From: Skermanella rosea
GTDB taxonomy: Bacteria > Pseudomonadota > Alphaproteobacteria > Azospirillales > Azospirillaceae
Length of the DNA stretch: 64,000 nt
Reading direction: 5' to 3'
Assembly (NCBI RefSeq): GCF_016806835.2
Contig: NZ_CP086111.1
Coordinates: 303,501 to 367,500, forward strand
Every line of letters starts with the position of its first letter. Positions within the stretch are counted from its first letter, which is position 1. The notes under the pieces were generated by a model that searched no databases, had not been told where the DNA came from, and saw nothing but the letters and a program-made list of their open reading frames with translations. The translations under genes and the position numbers were made by a program. Shown piece by piece: positions 10,863 through 19,716 of this stretch.

Positions 10863-13799
10863 ATGTCAGCGATCGCAGCGACCCCTGATCAGTCATCGTT
10901 CCTTTTCGGCTCGAACGCCACTTTCATCGCCGAGCTGTACGCCCGTTATCTCAAGGACCCGCAGTCCGTCGACCAGAGCTGGAGCAGCTTCTTCGGCGAA
11001 CTGAACGACGACGCGCGGGAGGTGCTGGACGAACTGCGCGGGGCGAGCTGGGCGCCCAACACCACGGCGGTGATCGGCGAGGAACCCGCCCCCGCCGCCA
11101 AGCCGAACGGTTCGGCGCAGGCCAAGGCCAACGGCCACGCCGCCCCGAACGGCGCCGCGGCGCCGGCTGCCGTGATCGACCAGGACCAGCTCCGCGCCGC
11201 CACGCTGGACAGCCTGCGGGCGCTGATGCTGATCCGCGTCTACCGCGTCCGCGGCCATCTCCAGGCCACCCTGGACCCGCTGGGGCTGGAGAAGCGCGAG
11301 CAGCATCCGGAACTGGATCCCAAGACCTACGGCTTCACCGACGCCGACTGGGACCGCCCGATCTTCATCAACAACGTCCTCGGCATGGAGACGGCGACGC
11401 TGCGCCAGATCCTGGAGGTGCTGAAGAAGACCTATTGCGGCACCATCGGCGTCGAGTTCATGCACATCCAGGATCCCGACCAGAAGGCCTGGATCCAGGA
11501 GCGCATCGAGGGCGGGCGCAACCACACGGACTTCACGGTCAACGGCAAGAAGGCGATCCTGGAGCGGCTGACCGCGGCCGAGAACTTCGAGCGCTTTCTC
11601 GACAAGAAATACACCGGCACCAAGCGCTTCGGCCTGGACGGCGGCGAGGCCCTGATGCCCGCCATGGAGCAGGTGCTGAAGCGCGGCGGCCAGCTTGGAC
11701 TGCGCGAGGTCGTGCTCGGCATGGCCCACCGCGGCCGCCTGAACGTGCTGGCCAACTTCATGGGCAAGCCGTTCAAGGCGATCTTCTCGGAGTTCCAGGG
11801 CAATTCGGCCCATCCGGAGGACGTCCAGGGCTCGGGCGACGTCAAGTACCACCTGGGCACCTCCTCGGACCGCGACTTCGACGGCAACTCCGTCCATCTG
11901 TCGCTGAGCCCGAACCCGTCGCACCTGGAGGCGGTCGACCCGGTCGTGATCGGCCGCGTGCGCGCCAAGCAGATCCAGCGCTGCGGCACCGTCCCGCCGA
12001 CCGACGAGAGCCGCGACGAGGTGCTGGGCATCCTGCTGCACGGCGACGCCGCCTTCGCCGGCCAGGGACTGGTGGCCGAGACGCTGATGATGAGCGAGCT
12101 GAAGGGCTATCGCGTCGGCGGCACGATCCACTTCATCATCAACAACCAGATCGGCTTCACCACGATGCCGAGCTATTCGCGCTCGGGGCCGTACTGCACC
12201 GACGTCGCGAAGATGATCCAGGCGCCGATCTTCCACGTCAACGGCGACGACCCGGAAGCGGTCGTCCACGTCGCCCGGATCGCGATCGAGTTCCGCCAGA
12301 AGTTCAAGAAGGACGTGGTCGTCGACCTGTTCTGCTATCGCCGCCACGGCCACAACGAGGGTGACGAGCCCGCGTTCACCCAGCCGCTGATGTACAAGGC
12401 GATCCGCAGCCACGCCACGACCCGCGAGATCTACGCGAAGAAGCTGATCGACGAGAACGTCATCACGGCGGAGGAGTCGGAGAAGATCGTCGCCGACTTC
12501 TACAAGAAGCTGGAGGACGAGTTCGAGGTCGCCAGCCATTACAAGCCCAACCGCGCCGACTGGCTGGAAGGCAAGTGGTCGGGCCTGGAGGCGGCGTCGG
12601 GCGACGACCGCCGCGGCAACACCGCGGTCGAGCTGGACGTGCTGCGCGAGGTCGGCAAGGCGATCTCGACCGAGCCGAAGCACATCAAGATCAATTCCAA
12701 GATCGCCCGCCAGCTCAAGGCCAAGGCCCAGGCGATCGAGAGCGGCGAGGGCATCGACTGGGCGACCGCCGAGGCACTGGCGTTCGGCACCCTGTGCGTC
12801 GAGGGCACGCCGGTCCGGCTGTCCGGCCAGGACGTCGGCCGCGGCACCTTCTCCCAGCGGCACTCGGTGCTGGTCGACCAGGAGACCGAGGAGCGCTTCA
12901 TCCCGCTCAACAACATCCGGGAAGGCCAGGCGATCTACGAGGTCCACGACAGCCCGCTGTCGGAAGCGGCGGTGCTGGGCTTCGAGTACGGCGTCTCGCT
13001 GGCCGAGCCGCACGAACTGGTGATCTGGGAGGCGCAGTTCGGCGACTTCGCCAACGGCGCCCAGGTGATCATCGACCAGTTCATCAGCTCGGGCGAGTCC
13101 AAGTGGCTGCGCATGTCCGGCCTGGTGATGCTGCTGCCCCACGGCTACGAGGGGCAGGGGCCGGAGCACAGCTCCGCCCGGCTGGAGCGGTACCTGCAGA
13201 TGTGCGGCGAGGACAACTGGCAGATCCTGAACTGCACGACGCCGGCCAACTATTTCCACGCGCTGCGCCGGCAGGTCCGCCGCGACTTCCGCAAGCCGCT
13301 GGTCGTGTTCGAGCCGAAGTCGCTGCTGCGCCACAAGCTGGCGGTGTCGAAGCTGGAGGATTTCGGTCCCGGCACCTCGTTCCACCGCATCCTGAGCGAG
13401 CCGTACGAGCTGGTCGCCGACGACCAGGTCAAGCGGGTCGTGCTGTGCACCGGCAAGGTCTATTACGACCTGCTGCAGGAGCGCGAGACGCGGGGCATCA
13501 AGGACGTGGCGATCGTCCGGCTGGAGCAGCTCTACCCGTTCCCGCGCACCTCGCTGACCCGCGAGCTGTCCCGCTACGCCAACGCCGACGTGGTCTGGTG
13601 CCAGGAAGAGCCGCGCAACATGGGGGCCTGGACCTTCATCGACCGCCGGCTCGAGGACTGCATGGTGGCGGCCCAGCTCAAGGCGAGCCGTCCGCTCTAT
13701 GCCGGCCGCATCGAGGCGGCCTCCCCGGCGACCGGCCTGCTGAAGCGGCACAACCGCGAGCAGGCGCAGCTCGTCGACGAGGCGCTGACCGTCAAGTAA
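10863..13799 (+). CDS. sucA: 2-oxoglutarate dehydrogenase E1 component
   Basis: Thiamine-diphosphate decarboxylase subunit of the 2-oxoglutarate dehydrogenase complex (978 residues, normal length). The N-terminal LYARYLKDPQSVDQSW segment is the E1o E2-binding region; an Ala/Pro/Asn-rich linker follows (about residues 75-105); the core contains GMAHRGRLNVLANFMGKP, the ThDP/Mg site HVNGDDPEAVVHVARIA, and CYRRHGHNEGDEPAFTQP; the C-terminal transketolase pyrimidine domain contains LLPHGYEGQGPEHSSARLER. It lies 96 bases after sucD and 87 bases before sucB, so cotranscription of sucCDAB is likely. No strong Shine-Dalgarno is visible. Confidence 0.97.
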   Translation: MSAIAATPDQSSFLFGSNATFIAELYARYLKDPQSVDQSWSSFFGELNDDAREVLDELRGASWAPNTTAVIGEEPAPAAKPNGSAQAKANGHAAPNGAAAPAAVIDQDQLRAATLDSLRALMLIRVYRVRGHLQATLDPLGLEKREQHPELDPKTYGFTDADWDRPIFINNVLGMETATLRQILEVLKKTYCGTIGVEFMHIQDPDQKAWIQERIEGGRNHTDFTVNGKKAILERLTAAENFERFLDKKYTGTKRFGLDGGEALMPAMEQVLKRGGQLGLREVVLGMAHRGRLNVLANFMGKPFKAIFSEFQGNSAHPEDVQGSGDVKYHLGTSSDRDFDGNSVHLSLSPNPSHLEAVDPVVIGRVRAKQIQRCGTVPPTDESRDEVLGILLHGDAAFAGQGLVAETLMMSELKGYRVGGTIHFIINNQIGFTTMPSYSRSGPYCTDVAKMIQAPIFHVNGDDPEAVVHVARIAIEFRQKFKKDVVVDLFCYRRHGHNEGDEPAFTQPLMYKAIRSHATTREIYAKKLIDENVITAEESEKIVADFYKKLEDEFEVASHYKPNRADWLEGKWSGLEAASGDDRRGNTAVELDVLREVGKAISTEPKHIKINSKIARQLKAKAQAIESGEGIDWATAEALAFGTLCVEGTPVRLSGQDVGRGTFSQRHSVLVDQETEERFIPLNNIREGQAIYEVHDSPLSEAAVLGFEYGVSLAEPHELVIWEAQFGDFANGAQVIIDQFISSGESKWLRMSGLVMLLPHGYEGQGPEHSSARLERYLQMCGEDNWQILNCTTPANYFHALRRQVRRDFRKPLVVFEPKSLLRHKLAVSKLEDFGPGTSFHRILSEPYELVADDQVKRVVLCTGKVYYDLLQERETRGIKDVAIVRLEQLYPFPRTSLTRELSRYANADVVWCQEEPRNMGAWTFIDRRLEDCMVAAQLKASRPLYAGRIEAASPATGLLKRHNREQAQLVDEALTVK

Positions 13800-13886
13800 C
13801 CGGACCTGCGGGGGCGCCGTCCTGCGGCCGCCCCCGCATCTCCCAACAAAACCGAGCGAACCGCTCACATAAAAAGGTTTGAAATC

Positions 13887-15152
13887 ATGGCCCTGGAAAT
13901 CACGGTCCCCGTCCTCGGTGAATCGGTCAGCGAAGCCACCGTCGCGAAGTGGCTGAAGAAGGTTGGCGACTCGGTCGCCATGGACGAGCCCCTGCTGGAA
14001 CTGGAAACCGACAAGGTCACGCTGGAGGTCAACGCCACCTCCGCCGGCACGCTGGCCGAGATCGTCGCCGAGGAAGGCGCCACGGTCGAGGTCGGGGCCC
14101 TGCTGGGCACCCTGTCCGACGGCGCCGGCGCCCCGGCCGCCAAGCCGGCGGAATCGAAGCCCGAAGCCAAGGCCGAGCCCGCCCCGGCCCCCGCCCCCGC
14201 GCCGGCGGCTCCCGCCGCCCCGGCCGCCGAGCAGCACGACACCCTGTCCCCGGCGGTGCGCAAGCTGATCGACGACAACAAGCTGAAGGCGGCGGACATC
14301 ACGGCGACCGGCAAGGACGGCCGCCTGACCAAGGAAGACGTGCTGCGCTACCTGGAGAGCCGTCCGACCCAGATGCCGGCCGCTCCCGCTCCGGCCCCCG
14401 CGGCCAAGCCGGCGCCGAAGCCCGCCGTTCCGGCCGGCCCGCGCGCCCGCGCCGCCCAGGAGGAGCGCGTCCGCATGACGCGCCTGCGCCAGCGCATCGC
14501 CGAGCGGCTGAAGGAGGCCCAGGACACCGCGGCCATGCTGACCACCTTCAACGAGGTGGACATGACCAACCTGCTGGCCGTGCGCAATTCCTACAAGGAC
14601 GTGTTCGAGAAGAAGCACGGCGTCAAGCTGGGCTTCATGTCGTTCTTCGTGAAGGCCTGCATCACGGCGCTCCAGGAGCTCCCGGCGGTCAACGCCGAGA
14701 TCGAGGGCACCGACATCATCTACAAGAACTACTATGACATCGGCGTCGCCGTCGGCACGCCGAGCGGCCTGGTGGTTCCGGTGGTTCGCGACGCCGACAA
14801 GCTGAACTTCGCCGGGGTCGAGAAGACCATCGGCGCCCTCGGCAAGAAGGCGAGGGACGGCAAGCTGTCCATGGAGGAGCTGTCGGGCGGCACCTTCACG
14901 ATCTCCAACGGCGGCGTCTACGGCTCGCTGATGTCGACCCCGATCATCAACCCGCCGCAGTCGGCCATCCTGGGCATGCACAAGACCATGGAACGCCCGA
15001 TGGTGGTCAACGGCAAGATCGAGGCCCGGCCGATGATGTACTTGGCGCTGAGCTACGACCACCGCATCATCGACGGCAAGGAAGCGGTCACCTTCCTGGT
15101 CCGCGTCAAGGAGTGCATCGAGGACCCGCAGCGCATCCTGCTGGACGTCTGA
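13887..15152 (+). CDS. sucB: 2-oxoglutarate dehydrogenase E2, dihydrolipoyl succinyltransferase
   Basis: Core acyltransferase of the 2-oxoglutarate dehydrogenase complex (421 residues). Single lipoyl domain at residues 1-78 with lipoyl Lys43 in ETDKVTLEV; Ala/Pro/Lys-rich flexible linker; peripheral E1/E3-binding domain at about 117-155 ([14 protein letters not shown] ... [12 protein letters not shown]); second Ala/Pro linker; catalytic domain from about 190 with the active-site HRIIDGKEA near the C-terminus. Followed by a perfect 11-bp hairpin plus TTTTA, which ends the operon before the CheX-like gene; the E3 gene (lpd) is 3.1 kb further on. Confidence 0.97.
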   Translation: MALEITVPVLGESVSEATVAKWLKKVGDSVAMDEPLLELETDKVTLEVNATSAGTLAEIVAEEGATVEVGALLGTLSDGAGAPAAKPAESKPEAKAEPAPAPAPAPAAPAAPAAEQHDTLSPAVRKLIDDNKLKAADITATGKDGRLTKEDVLRYLESRPTQMPAAPAPAPAAKPAPKPAVPAGPRARAAQEERVRMTRLRQRIAERLKEAQDTAAMLTTFNEVDMTNLLAVRNSYKDVFEKKHGVKLGFMSFFVKACITALQELPAVNAEIEGTDIIYKNYYDIGVAVGTPSGLVVPVVRDADKLNFAGVEKTIGALGKKARDGKLSMEELSGGTFTISNGGVYGSLMSTPIINPPQSAILGMHKTMERPMVVNGKIEARPMMYLALSYDHRIIDGKEAVTFLVRVKECIEDPQRILLDV

Positions 15153-15180
15153 TCGACGCCTCGCCGCGCAAGAGAAGTCC

Positions 15181-15216
15181 ACGCCCCGGCCGCTCCCATG
15201 GCCGGGGCGTCGTTTT
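15181..15216 (+). terminator. Intrinsic terminator after sucB
   Basis: Perfect 11-bp stem (ACGCCCCGGCC and its complement) with an 8-base loop, followed by CGTTTTA, 29 bases after the sucB stop. Confidence 0.85.
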
Positions 15217-15245
15217 ATCCCCATCGGGCAGGGGCGGAAGGCAGC

Positions 15246-15719
15246 ATGAACGCTCTGGAGCACGGCATCACCGAGGAGGTGGTCACCGACTTCGTCGCCG
15301 AGGCCCTGGCGTCGTTTCCGGAGCCGCCGTCGCCGGCGCTGAGCCGGACCGACGCCCGGGTGGTGCTGGCCCAGGCCAAGCTGTCCGGCGCCTGGAGCGG
15401 GACGGTCGCCTTCCGGGTGCCGTCGCCGCTGGCGGCCTGCCTCGCCTCCGCGCTGTTCGGCATCCCCGCCGAGGAAACCACGCCCGCCGAACGGACCGAC
15501 GTGGTGGCCGAACTGTGCAACACGGTCGCGGGAAACGTGAAGGGCCTGGTCCGCGGCGCCGCCGTCCTGTCCCTGCCGTCCGTGGCCGAGCGCGGGCCCG
15601 AGGCGGTGGGCCACCATACCGCATCCCCCGCGGGCAGCGTCGCGGTTAATCTCGTCCATCCATTCCTGGGGCGGTTCATCGTGGTTCAAATCATCGATCA
15701 TCGGGACGGCGAGCCGTGA
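15246..15719 (+). CDS. CheX-like phosphatase-domain protein
   Basis: A 157-residue protein with a CheC/CheX/FliY-type fold; the family dephosphorylates phospho-aspartyl receiver domains such as CheY-P. The signature E-x2-N is Glu89-x2-Asn92 (AELCNTVAGNVKG), a single copy as in CheX, with the typical glycine-rich continuation; the C-terminal half has alternating hydrophobic strands ending FIVVQIIDHR. ATG 15246 has GGAAG 6-10 bases upstream; a longer frame starts inside the sucB terminator. Its TGA overlaps the GTG of the double-receiver gene by four bases (GTGA), so the two are translationally coupled and probably act on each other. Substrate assignment is inference. Confidence 0.82.
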   Translation: MNALEHGITEEVVTDFVAEALASFPEPPSPALSRTDARVVLAQAKLSGAWSGTVAFRVPSPLAACLASALFGIPAEETTPAERTDVVAELCNTVAGNVKGLVRGAAVLSLPSVAERGPEAVGHHTASPAGSVAVNLVHPFLGRFIVVQIIDHRDGEP

Positions 15720-16501
15720 AGCTTCCCGCCAAGGTCCAAGTCCTGCTGGCCGATGACTCACGGGCCATGCGAGCGCTCATCAAGGGCAATTTCGTCTGGC
15801 CGGGCACCAGCTTCCAGTTCACCGAGGTGGACAACGGGACCGACGCGCTGGCCGCCTACCGCACGCGGCGGTACGACCTCGTATTGCTCGACATCCACAT
15901 GCCGGGCCTCGACGGGTTGCAGACGCTGCGCGCGATCCGGTCCTACGACGCTTGCGCGCTGGTCTTCATGATCTCGTCGGACACCAGCGCCGCGGCCAGC
16001 GGGACCGCGCAGGACTACGGCGCCCAGGGCTTCGTGACCAAGCCGATCAGCGCCGGGTCGCTGAACCGGATCATGACCAGCCTGGAGGAGGTCCGACGTC
16101 CCTTCGCGGTGCTGACCGCGGACGACAGCCGCACCGGCCAGGCGCTGCTGAAGCGCGGGCTCGACCTGCTGGGGATCGAGAGCATGGTGACCGGCGCCGA
16201 CGACGGCCGGATGGCGGTCGAGGCCTGCAACCGGGAATATTTCGACATCGTCTTCCTGGACGTCCACATGCCGGACATGACGGGCATCCAGGCGCTGAAG
16301 GCGATCAAGGCGCTGCGGCGCGACGCCTATGTGGTGATGGTGACGTCGGACGCGTCCATGGAGACCGTGCGCGACGCGCGGTCGCTGGGGGCCGACGACT
16401 ACCTGCTCAAGCCCGTCCAGCAGCCCAACCTCAAGAAGGTCTGGTCACGCTTCCGCGTCATGGCGCCGCAATATGTCGGTCACGGCCAGACCATCTTCTG
16501 A
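15716..16501 (+). CDS. Double receiver-domain response regulator without output domain
   Basis: A 261-residue protein made of two CheY-like receiver domains in tandem. REC1 (about residues 7-125): acidic pocket D13-D14, phospho-acceptor Asp59 in LLDIHMPGLDG, and KP motif TKPIS. REC2 (about 132-250): acidic pair in TADDSR, phospho-acceptor Asp182 in FLDVHMPDMTG, switch region VTSDAS, and KP motif LKPVQ. Only about 10 residues follow, so there is no DNA-binding or enzymatic output. Starts with GTG overlapping the CheX-like stop. Likely a phosphate sink, relay intermediate or motility/development adaptor; no cognate kinase is adjacent. Confidence 0.9.
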   Translation: MKLPAKVQVLLADDSRAMRALIKGNFVWPGTSFQFTEVDNGTDALAAYRTRRYDLVLLDIHMPGLDGLQTLRAIRSYDACALVFMISSDTSAAASGTAQDYGAQGFVTKPISAGSLNRIMTSLEEVRRPFAVLTADDSRTGQALLKRGLDLLGIESMVTGADDGRMAVEACNREYFDIVFLDVHMPDMTGIQALKAIKALRRDAYVVMVTSDASMETVRDARSLGADDYLLKPVQQPNLKKVWSRFRVMAPQYVGHGQTIF

Positions 16502-16521
16502 ACCGGGCCTTCCGAACCGGG

Positions 16522-17103
16522 CTATGCCACGGCGCTGAGCAGCGGCAGGGTCAGGTTGTCCTCCTCGGAGTCCAGGTACTCGATGCGGAAGGGCGCGCGG
16601 ACGCCGCCGTTCAGCAGTTCGGCGCATTCCAGCCCCTTGCGGACGCGCTGCTCGGCCGGCTGGCCGGTGGTGGAGGCCAGCGAACCCAGCGCATAGTCGG
16701 CGCCGCAGCCGATCGCGTGGAAGCCGCGGGTCGTCTCGCAGACCTGATAGTCGCTCTGGATCGAGAACAGCCGGCCCTCGTAGGCTACCAGGAAGCTGCC
16801 GCCCTGCTCGGCGTCGTTGTTGCGCTGGGCGTAGCCGCCCTCCTTGAGGCAGTTCCGGACCTCGTCCACGAAGTCGGTGACCATGAAGCGGAACACGTCC
16901 ATCCCTTCGGGCCGCTTCGGCGGACGCAGCCGGAACGCCAGCAACTGGCCCATGCGGAACGAACTGGTGAAGCCGATCAGGAAGTCGCCGTTGCGGAAGA
17001 CCTTGGGGTCGGCGCGCACGGTGATGTCCAAACCGGAAACTCCGGCGCTGTCGCCGCCCATCCATACGCGGCGGCCTTCGATCAATCCAACGATGCAGGT
17101 CAT
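16522..17103 (-). CDS. Proteasome/HslV-like Ntn-hydrolase peptidase
   Basis: A 193-residue Ntn-hydrolase of the proteasome beta/HslV type. If the initiator Met is removed, the protein begins TCIVGL with Thr1 as nucleophile; Asp17 (MGGDSAG) and Lys33 (RADPKVF) then fall exactly on the canonical proteasome catalytic positions, and the first 33 residues align with HslV without a gap. The rest is the alternating beta/alpha Ntn sandwich (GFTSSFRMGQLLAF, GCGADYALGSLAS). ATG 17103 with GGGGAA upstream places Thr second; an in-frame start 8 codons earlier would bury it. No HslU or other AAA ATPase is adjacent. Similar small proteins are known in phages and proteobacteria, mostly without assigned function. 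Confidence 0.82.
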   Translation of the reverse strand: MTCIVGLIEGRRVWMGGDSAGVSGLDITVRADPKVFRNGDFLIGFTSSFRMGQLLAFRLRPPKRPEGMDVFRFMVTDFVDEVRNCLKEGGYAQRNNDAEQGGSFLVAYEGRLFSIQSDYQVCETTRGFHAIGCGADYALGSLASTTGQPAEQRVRKGLECAELLNGGVRAPFRIEYLDSEEDNLTLPLLSAVA

Positions 17104-17184
17104 GGGTTCCCCGAACTGGCAAATCAACCAGAGGGAGAATGACGGCTGTATGGTTAATAAAAACCTACCAAAATTGGACGAGAG

Positions 17185-18003
17185 TCACCGGCGCCGGGCC
17201 GACAGCATTCCCTTCGTCCGGCCTTCGCGCGCGGCGAGGTCCTTCTTGAACTGCTCGAAGGAGAAGAAGATGCTGGAGATCCCGTCCGCCGTGCCGTCCC
17301 CGTAATAGACGTCCATCTTGATCCGCCCCTCTGGAGTGCGGATCAGGGCCTCGTAGCGGCTGAACATCGCCTCGAAGACGGTGCAGAAGTCCTGGTCGGT
17401 GAATTTGTAGACATTGGCCTCGATGCTGCCGACGATCGCGGCGGTGAAGGTCTGGCGCTGGTGGTTGAACTGCCTGAAGCGCAGCAGCATGCGGATGAAG
17501 ATCTTGTCCGCCAGCATGCTCATGGTCTCGTCCGCCCGGATCAGCGGCCACATCTGGGTATCGTCGTCGGTCCCGATGGTGGCGAAGATCGCCTGGGCCT
17601 GGCTGTTCAGCATCTCGTACTCGGCATTGCTGAACAGGGTCGTGACGTTGCGCTGGATGCCGCGGACGATGACCTGGGGGAAGTGCTTGCCGCTGATCGG
17701 GTCCATGCGGGACGGGATGCTGGTGATCAGCAGCGAGAAGACGAAACGGGTCAGGAAATCCTTACGGCGGGCGTCGGGGTTGTAGGCGCGGGCGCCATGC
17801 TTGTCCAGGCACAGCCGGCAGTTGGCCTTGAAGGCGGGCAGCGTCTTCGGCCAGAATCCCTCGATCAGGGTGAAGGCTCGGTCGAGCTCGTCGCGGGTGA
17901 TGTGGTCCTTGCGCTCGAACTGGACCGCCAGCGCCTCGTAGAAGGTACGGATCAGCGTCCGCGCCAGATCATGCTGGGTCTGATGGAACGTCTCGTCGGC
18001 CAT
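17185..18003 (-). CDS. Conserved hypothetical protein, helical
   Basis: A 272-residue soluble, mostly alpha-helical protein that I do not recognise. Distinctive stretches are HDLARTLIRTFYEALAVQFE (N-terminus), a CRLCLDKHGARAYNPDARRK segment around residues 62-81, and a C-terminal strand-rich part with IKMDVYYGDGTADGISSIFF. There is no signal peptide. It is upstream of, and on the same strand as, the proteasome-like gene (81-base gap), so the two may be cotranscribed. A near-consensus CtrA site lies 82 bases upstream of its ATG. The start at 18003 has only a weak Shine-Dalgarno. Confidence 0.7.
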   Translation of the reverse strand: MADETFHQTQHDLARTLIRTFYEALAVQFERKDHITRDELDRAFTLIEGFWPKTLPAFKANCRLCLDKHGARAYNPDARRKDFLTRFVFSLLITSIPSRMDPISGKHFPQVIVRGIQRNVTTLFSNAEYEMLNSQAQAIFATIGTDDDTQMWPLIRADETMSMLADKIFIRMLLRFRQFNHQRQTFTAAIVGSIEANVYKFTDQDFCTVFEAMFSRYEALIRTPEGRIKMDVYYGDGTADGISSIFFSFEQFKKDLAAREGRTKGMLSARRR

Positions 18004-18084
18004 GTTCTTGCTTCAAATGTCTGCCGGAAAGCGACGTCTTATGCGCTCCGTCCTATAGCGCCAGCATGATGAGCGCCGATCGGG

Positions 18085-18099
18085 TTAAGGAAGATTTAC
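18085..18099. promoter_or_regulatory. Near-consensus CtrA-type site (TTAA-N7-TTAC)
   Basis: One mismatch to TTAA-N7-TTAA. It lies between the divergent unknown gene (start 18003) and lpd (start 18310), closer to the former. Confidence 0.35.
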
Positions 18100-18309
18100 G
18101 GTGGTGCCGCGCCACCCGGGGGGACCGTGCGACCCATCGCCGCGCAGCTGCCCTGCGTGTCGCCAAGTGTCGTGGATATCAGGGTTTTCGGGCATTTCCA
18201 TGGACTTGTGACAGTCACGACGATTGCCACGGGCCGCCCGAGAGGCCATAAATCGCATCCGCAAAGCACGGCCACGCTCGCGAGCTGCCCACGGAGGCGA
18301 AGAAGAAAA

Positions 18310-19716
18310 ATGCCTGAGAAAACCTACGACGTTGTAGTCATCGGCGGCGGTCCCGGCGGATACGTCGCCGCGATCCGCGCAGCTCAGCTCGGCCTGAAGA
18401 CGGCCTGCGTGGAAATGCGCAAGACGCTGGGGGGGACTTGCCTCAATGTAGGCTGCATCCCGTCCAAGGCGCTGCTCACCAGTTCGGAAAAGTTCGAGGA
18501 AGCCAAGCACAGCTTCGCGTCGCACGGCATCAAGCTGGGTTCCGTCGAGCTGGACCTGCCCGTGATGATGGCCAACAAGAACAAGGTCGTCGAGGACAAC
18601 ACCAAGGGCATCGAGTTCCTGTTCAAGAAGAACAAGGTCGACTGGCTGAAGGGCCGCGGCCGCATCACCGCCAGGAACGAGGTGACGATCGAGGGCGACG
18701 GCGGCAGCGAGACCGTCGGCGCCAAGAACATCATCATCGCCACCGGTTCGGAATCGATGCCGGTCCCCGGCGTCGAGGTCGACGAGCAGCGCATCGTCAC
18801 CTCCACCGGCGCGCTGGAACTGGCCGAGGTGCCCAAGCGCTTCGCGGTGATCGGCGGCGGCGTGATCGGGCTGGAGATGGCCTCGGTCTGGGGCCGGCTG
18901 GGCGCCGAGGTCACCGTGATCGAGTTCCTGGACCGGATCCTGCCGGGCATGGACGGCGAAGTGTCCAAGCAGATGCAGCGCATCCTGGGCAAGCAGGGCA
19001 TGACCTTCAAGCTGAACACCAAGGTCACGGCGGCCGCGGTGGGCAACGCGGGCGTCACCCTGACGGTCGAGCCGTCCAAGGGCGGCGAGGCCCAGCAGAT
19101 CGAGGCCGACGTCGTCCTGGTCGCGATCGGCCGCCGGCCCTATACCGCCGGGCTGGGCCTGGAGGAGATGGGCGTCGAGATCAACCAGCGCGGCCGGATC
19201 GTCACCTCCCACCACTGGGAGACCAACGTCCCCGGCATCTATGCCATCGGCGACGTGATCGAGGGGCAGATGCTGGCCCACAAGGCCGAGGACGAGGGCG
19301 TCGCGGTGGCCGAGCTGATCGCGGGCCAGTCGGCCCACATCAACTACGACGCCATCCCCGGCGTGGTCTATACCTGGCCGGAGGCCTCCACCGTCGGCAA
19401 GACGGAGGAGCAGCTGAAGGCCGCGGGCGTCAAGTACAAGGTCGGCAAGTTCCCCTTCACCGCCAACGGCCGCGCCCGCGCCCTGGGCATGACCGAAGGC
19501 TTCGTGAAGATGCTGGCCGACGCCGCGACCGACCGCGTGCTGGGCGTCCACATCGTCGGCGCCAGCGCCGGCGACCTGATCGCCGAGCTGGCGCTGGCGA
19601 TGGAGTTCGGTGCGTCCGCCGAGGACATCGCGCGGACCTGCCACGCCCACCCGACCCTGAACGAGGCGGTCAAGGAAGCGGCCCTGGCGGTGGATGGCCG
19701 ACCCCTCCACATGTAA
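18310..19716 (+). CDS. lpd: Dihydrolipoyl dehydrogenase (E3)
   Basis: FAD-dependent E3 that reoxidises dihydrolipoamide for 2-oxoacid dehydrogenase complexes; 468 residues. FAD-binding GGGPGGY (residues 12-18), redox disulfide Cys44/Cys49 in [16 protein letters not shown]-binding [17 protein letters not shown], second FAD motif [19 protein letters not shown], and the C-terminal catalytic His in [16 protein letters not shown] 18310 ([14 protein letters not shown]) matches the family and follows GGAGGCGAAGAAG; a 61-codon upstream extension is not conserved. A palindrome GTGACaGTCAC at 18208-18218 lies in its leader and could be an operator. The end overlaps the MFS gene by 23 bases. Confidence 0.97.
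   Translation: MPEKTYDVVVIGGGPGGYVAAIRAAQLGLKTACVEMRKTLGGTCLNVGCIPSKALLTSSEKFEEAKHSFASHGIKLGSVELDLPVMMANKNKVVEDNTKGIEFLFKKNKVDWLKGRGRITARNEVTIEGDGGSETVGAKNIIIATGSESMPVPGVEVDEQRIVTSTGALELAEVPKRFAVIGGGVIGLEMASVWGRLGAEVTVIEFLDRILPGMDGEVSKQMQRILGKQGMTFKLNTKVTAAAVGNAGVTLTVEPSKGGEAQQIEADVVLVAIGRRPYTAGLGLEEMGVEINQRGRIVTSHHWETNVPGIYAIGDVIEGQMLAHKAEDEGVAVAELIAGQSAHINYDAIPGVVYTWPEASTVGKTEEQLKAAGVKYKVGKFPFTANGRARALGMTEGFVKMLADAATDRVLGVHIVGASAGDLIAELALAMEFGASAEDIARTCHAHPTLNEAVKEAALAVDGRPLHM

Noticed and set aside
10893-15761. A 1622-codon open frame on the minus strand across sucA and sucB
   Set aside because: It is antisense to two intact conserved genes and has a biased Asp/Arg/Gly/Val/His composition typical of frame shadows in high-GC DNA.
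16522-17127. Start of the proteasome-like gene at 17127
   Set aside because: It would place 8 residues before MTCIVGL and prevent exposure of the catalytic threonine; ATG 17103 has its own Shine-Dalgarno.
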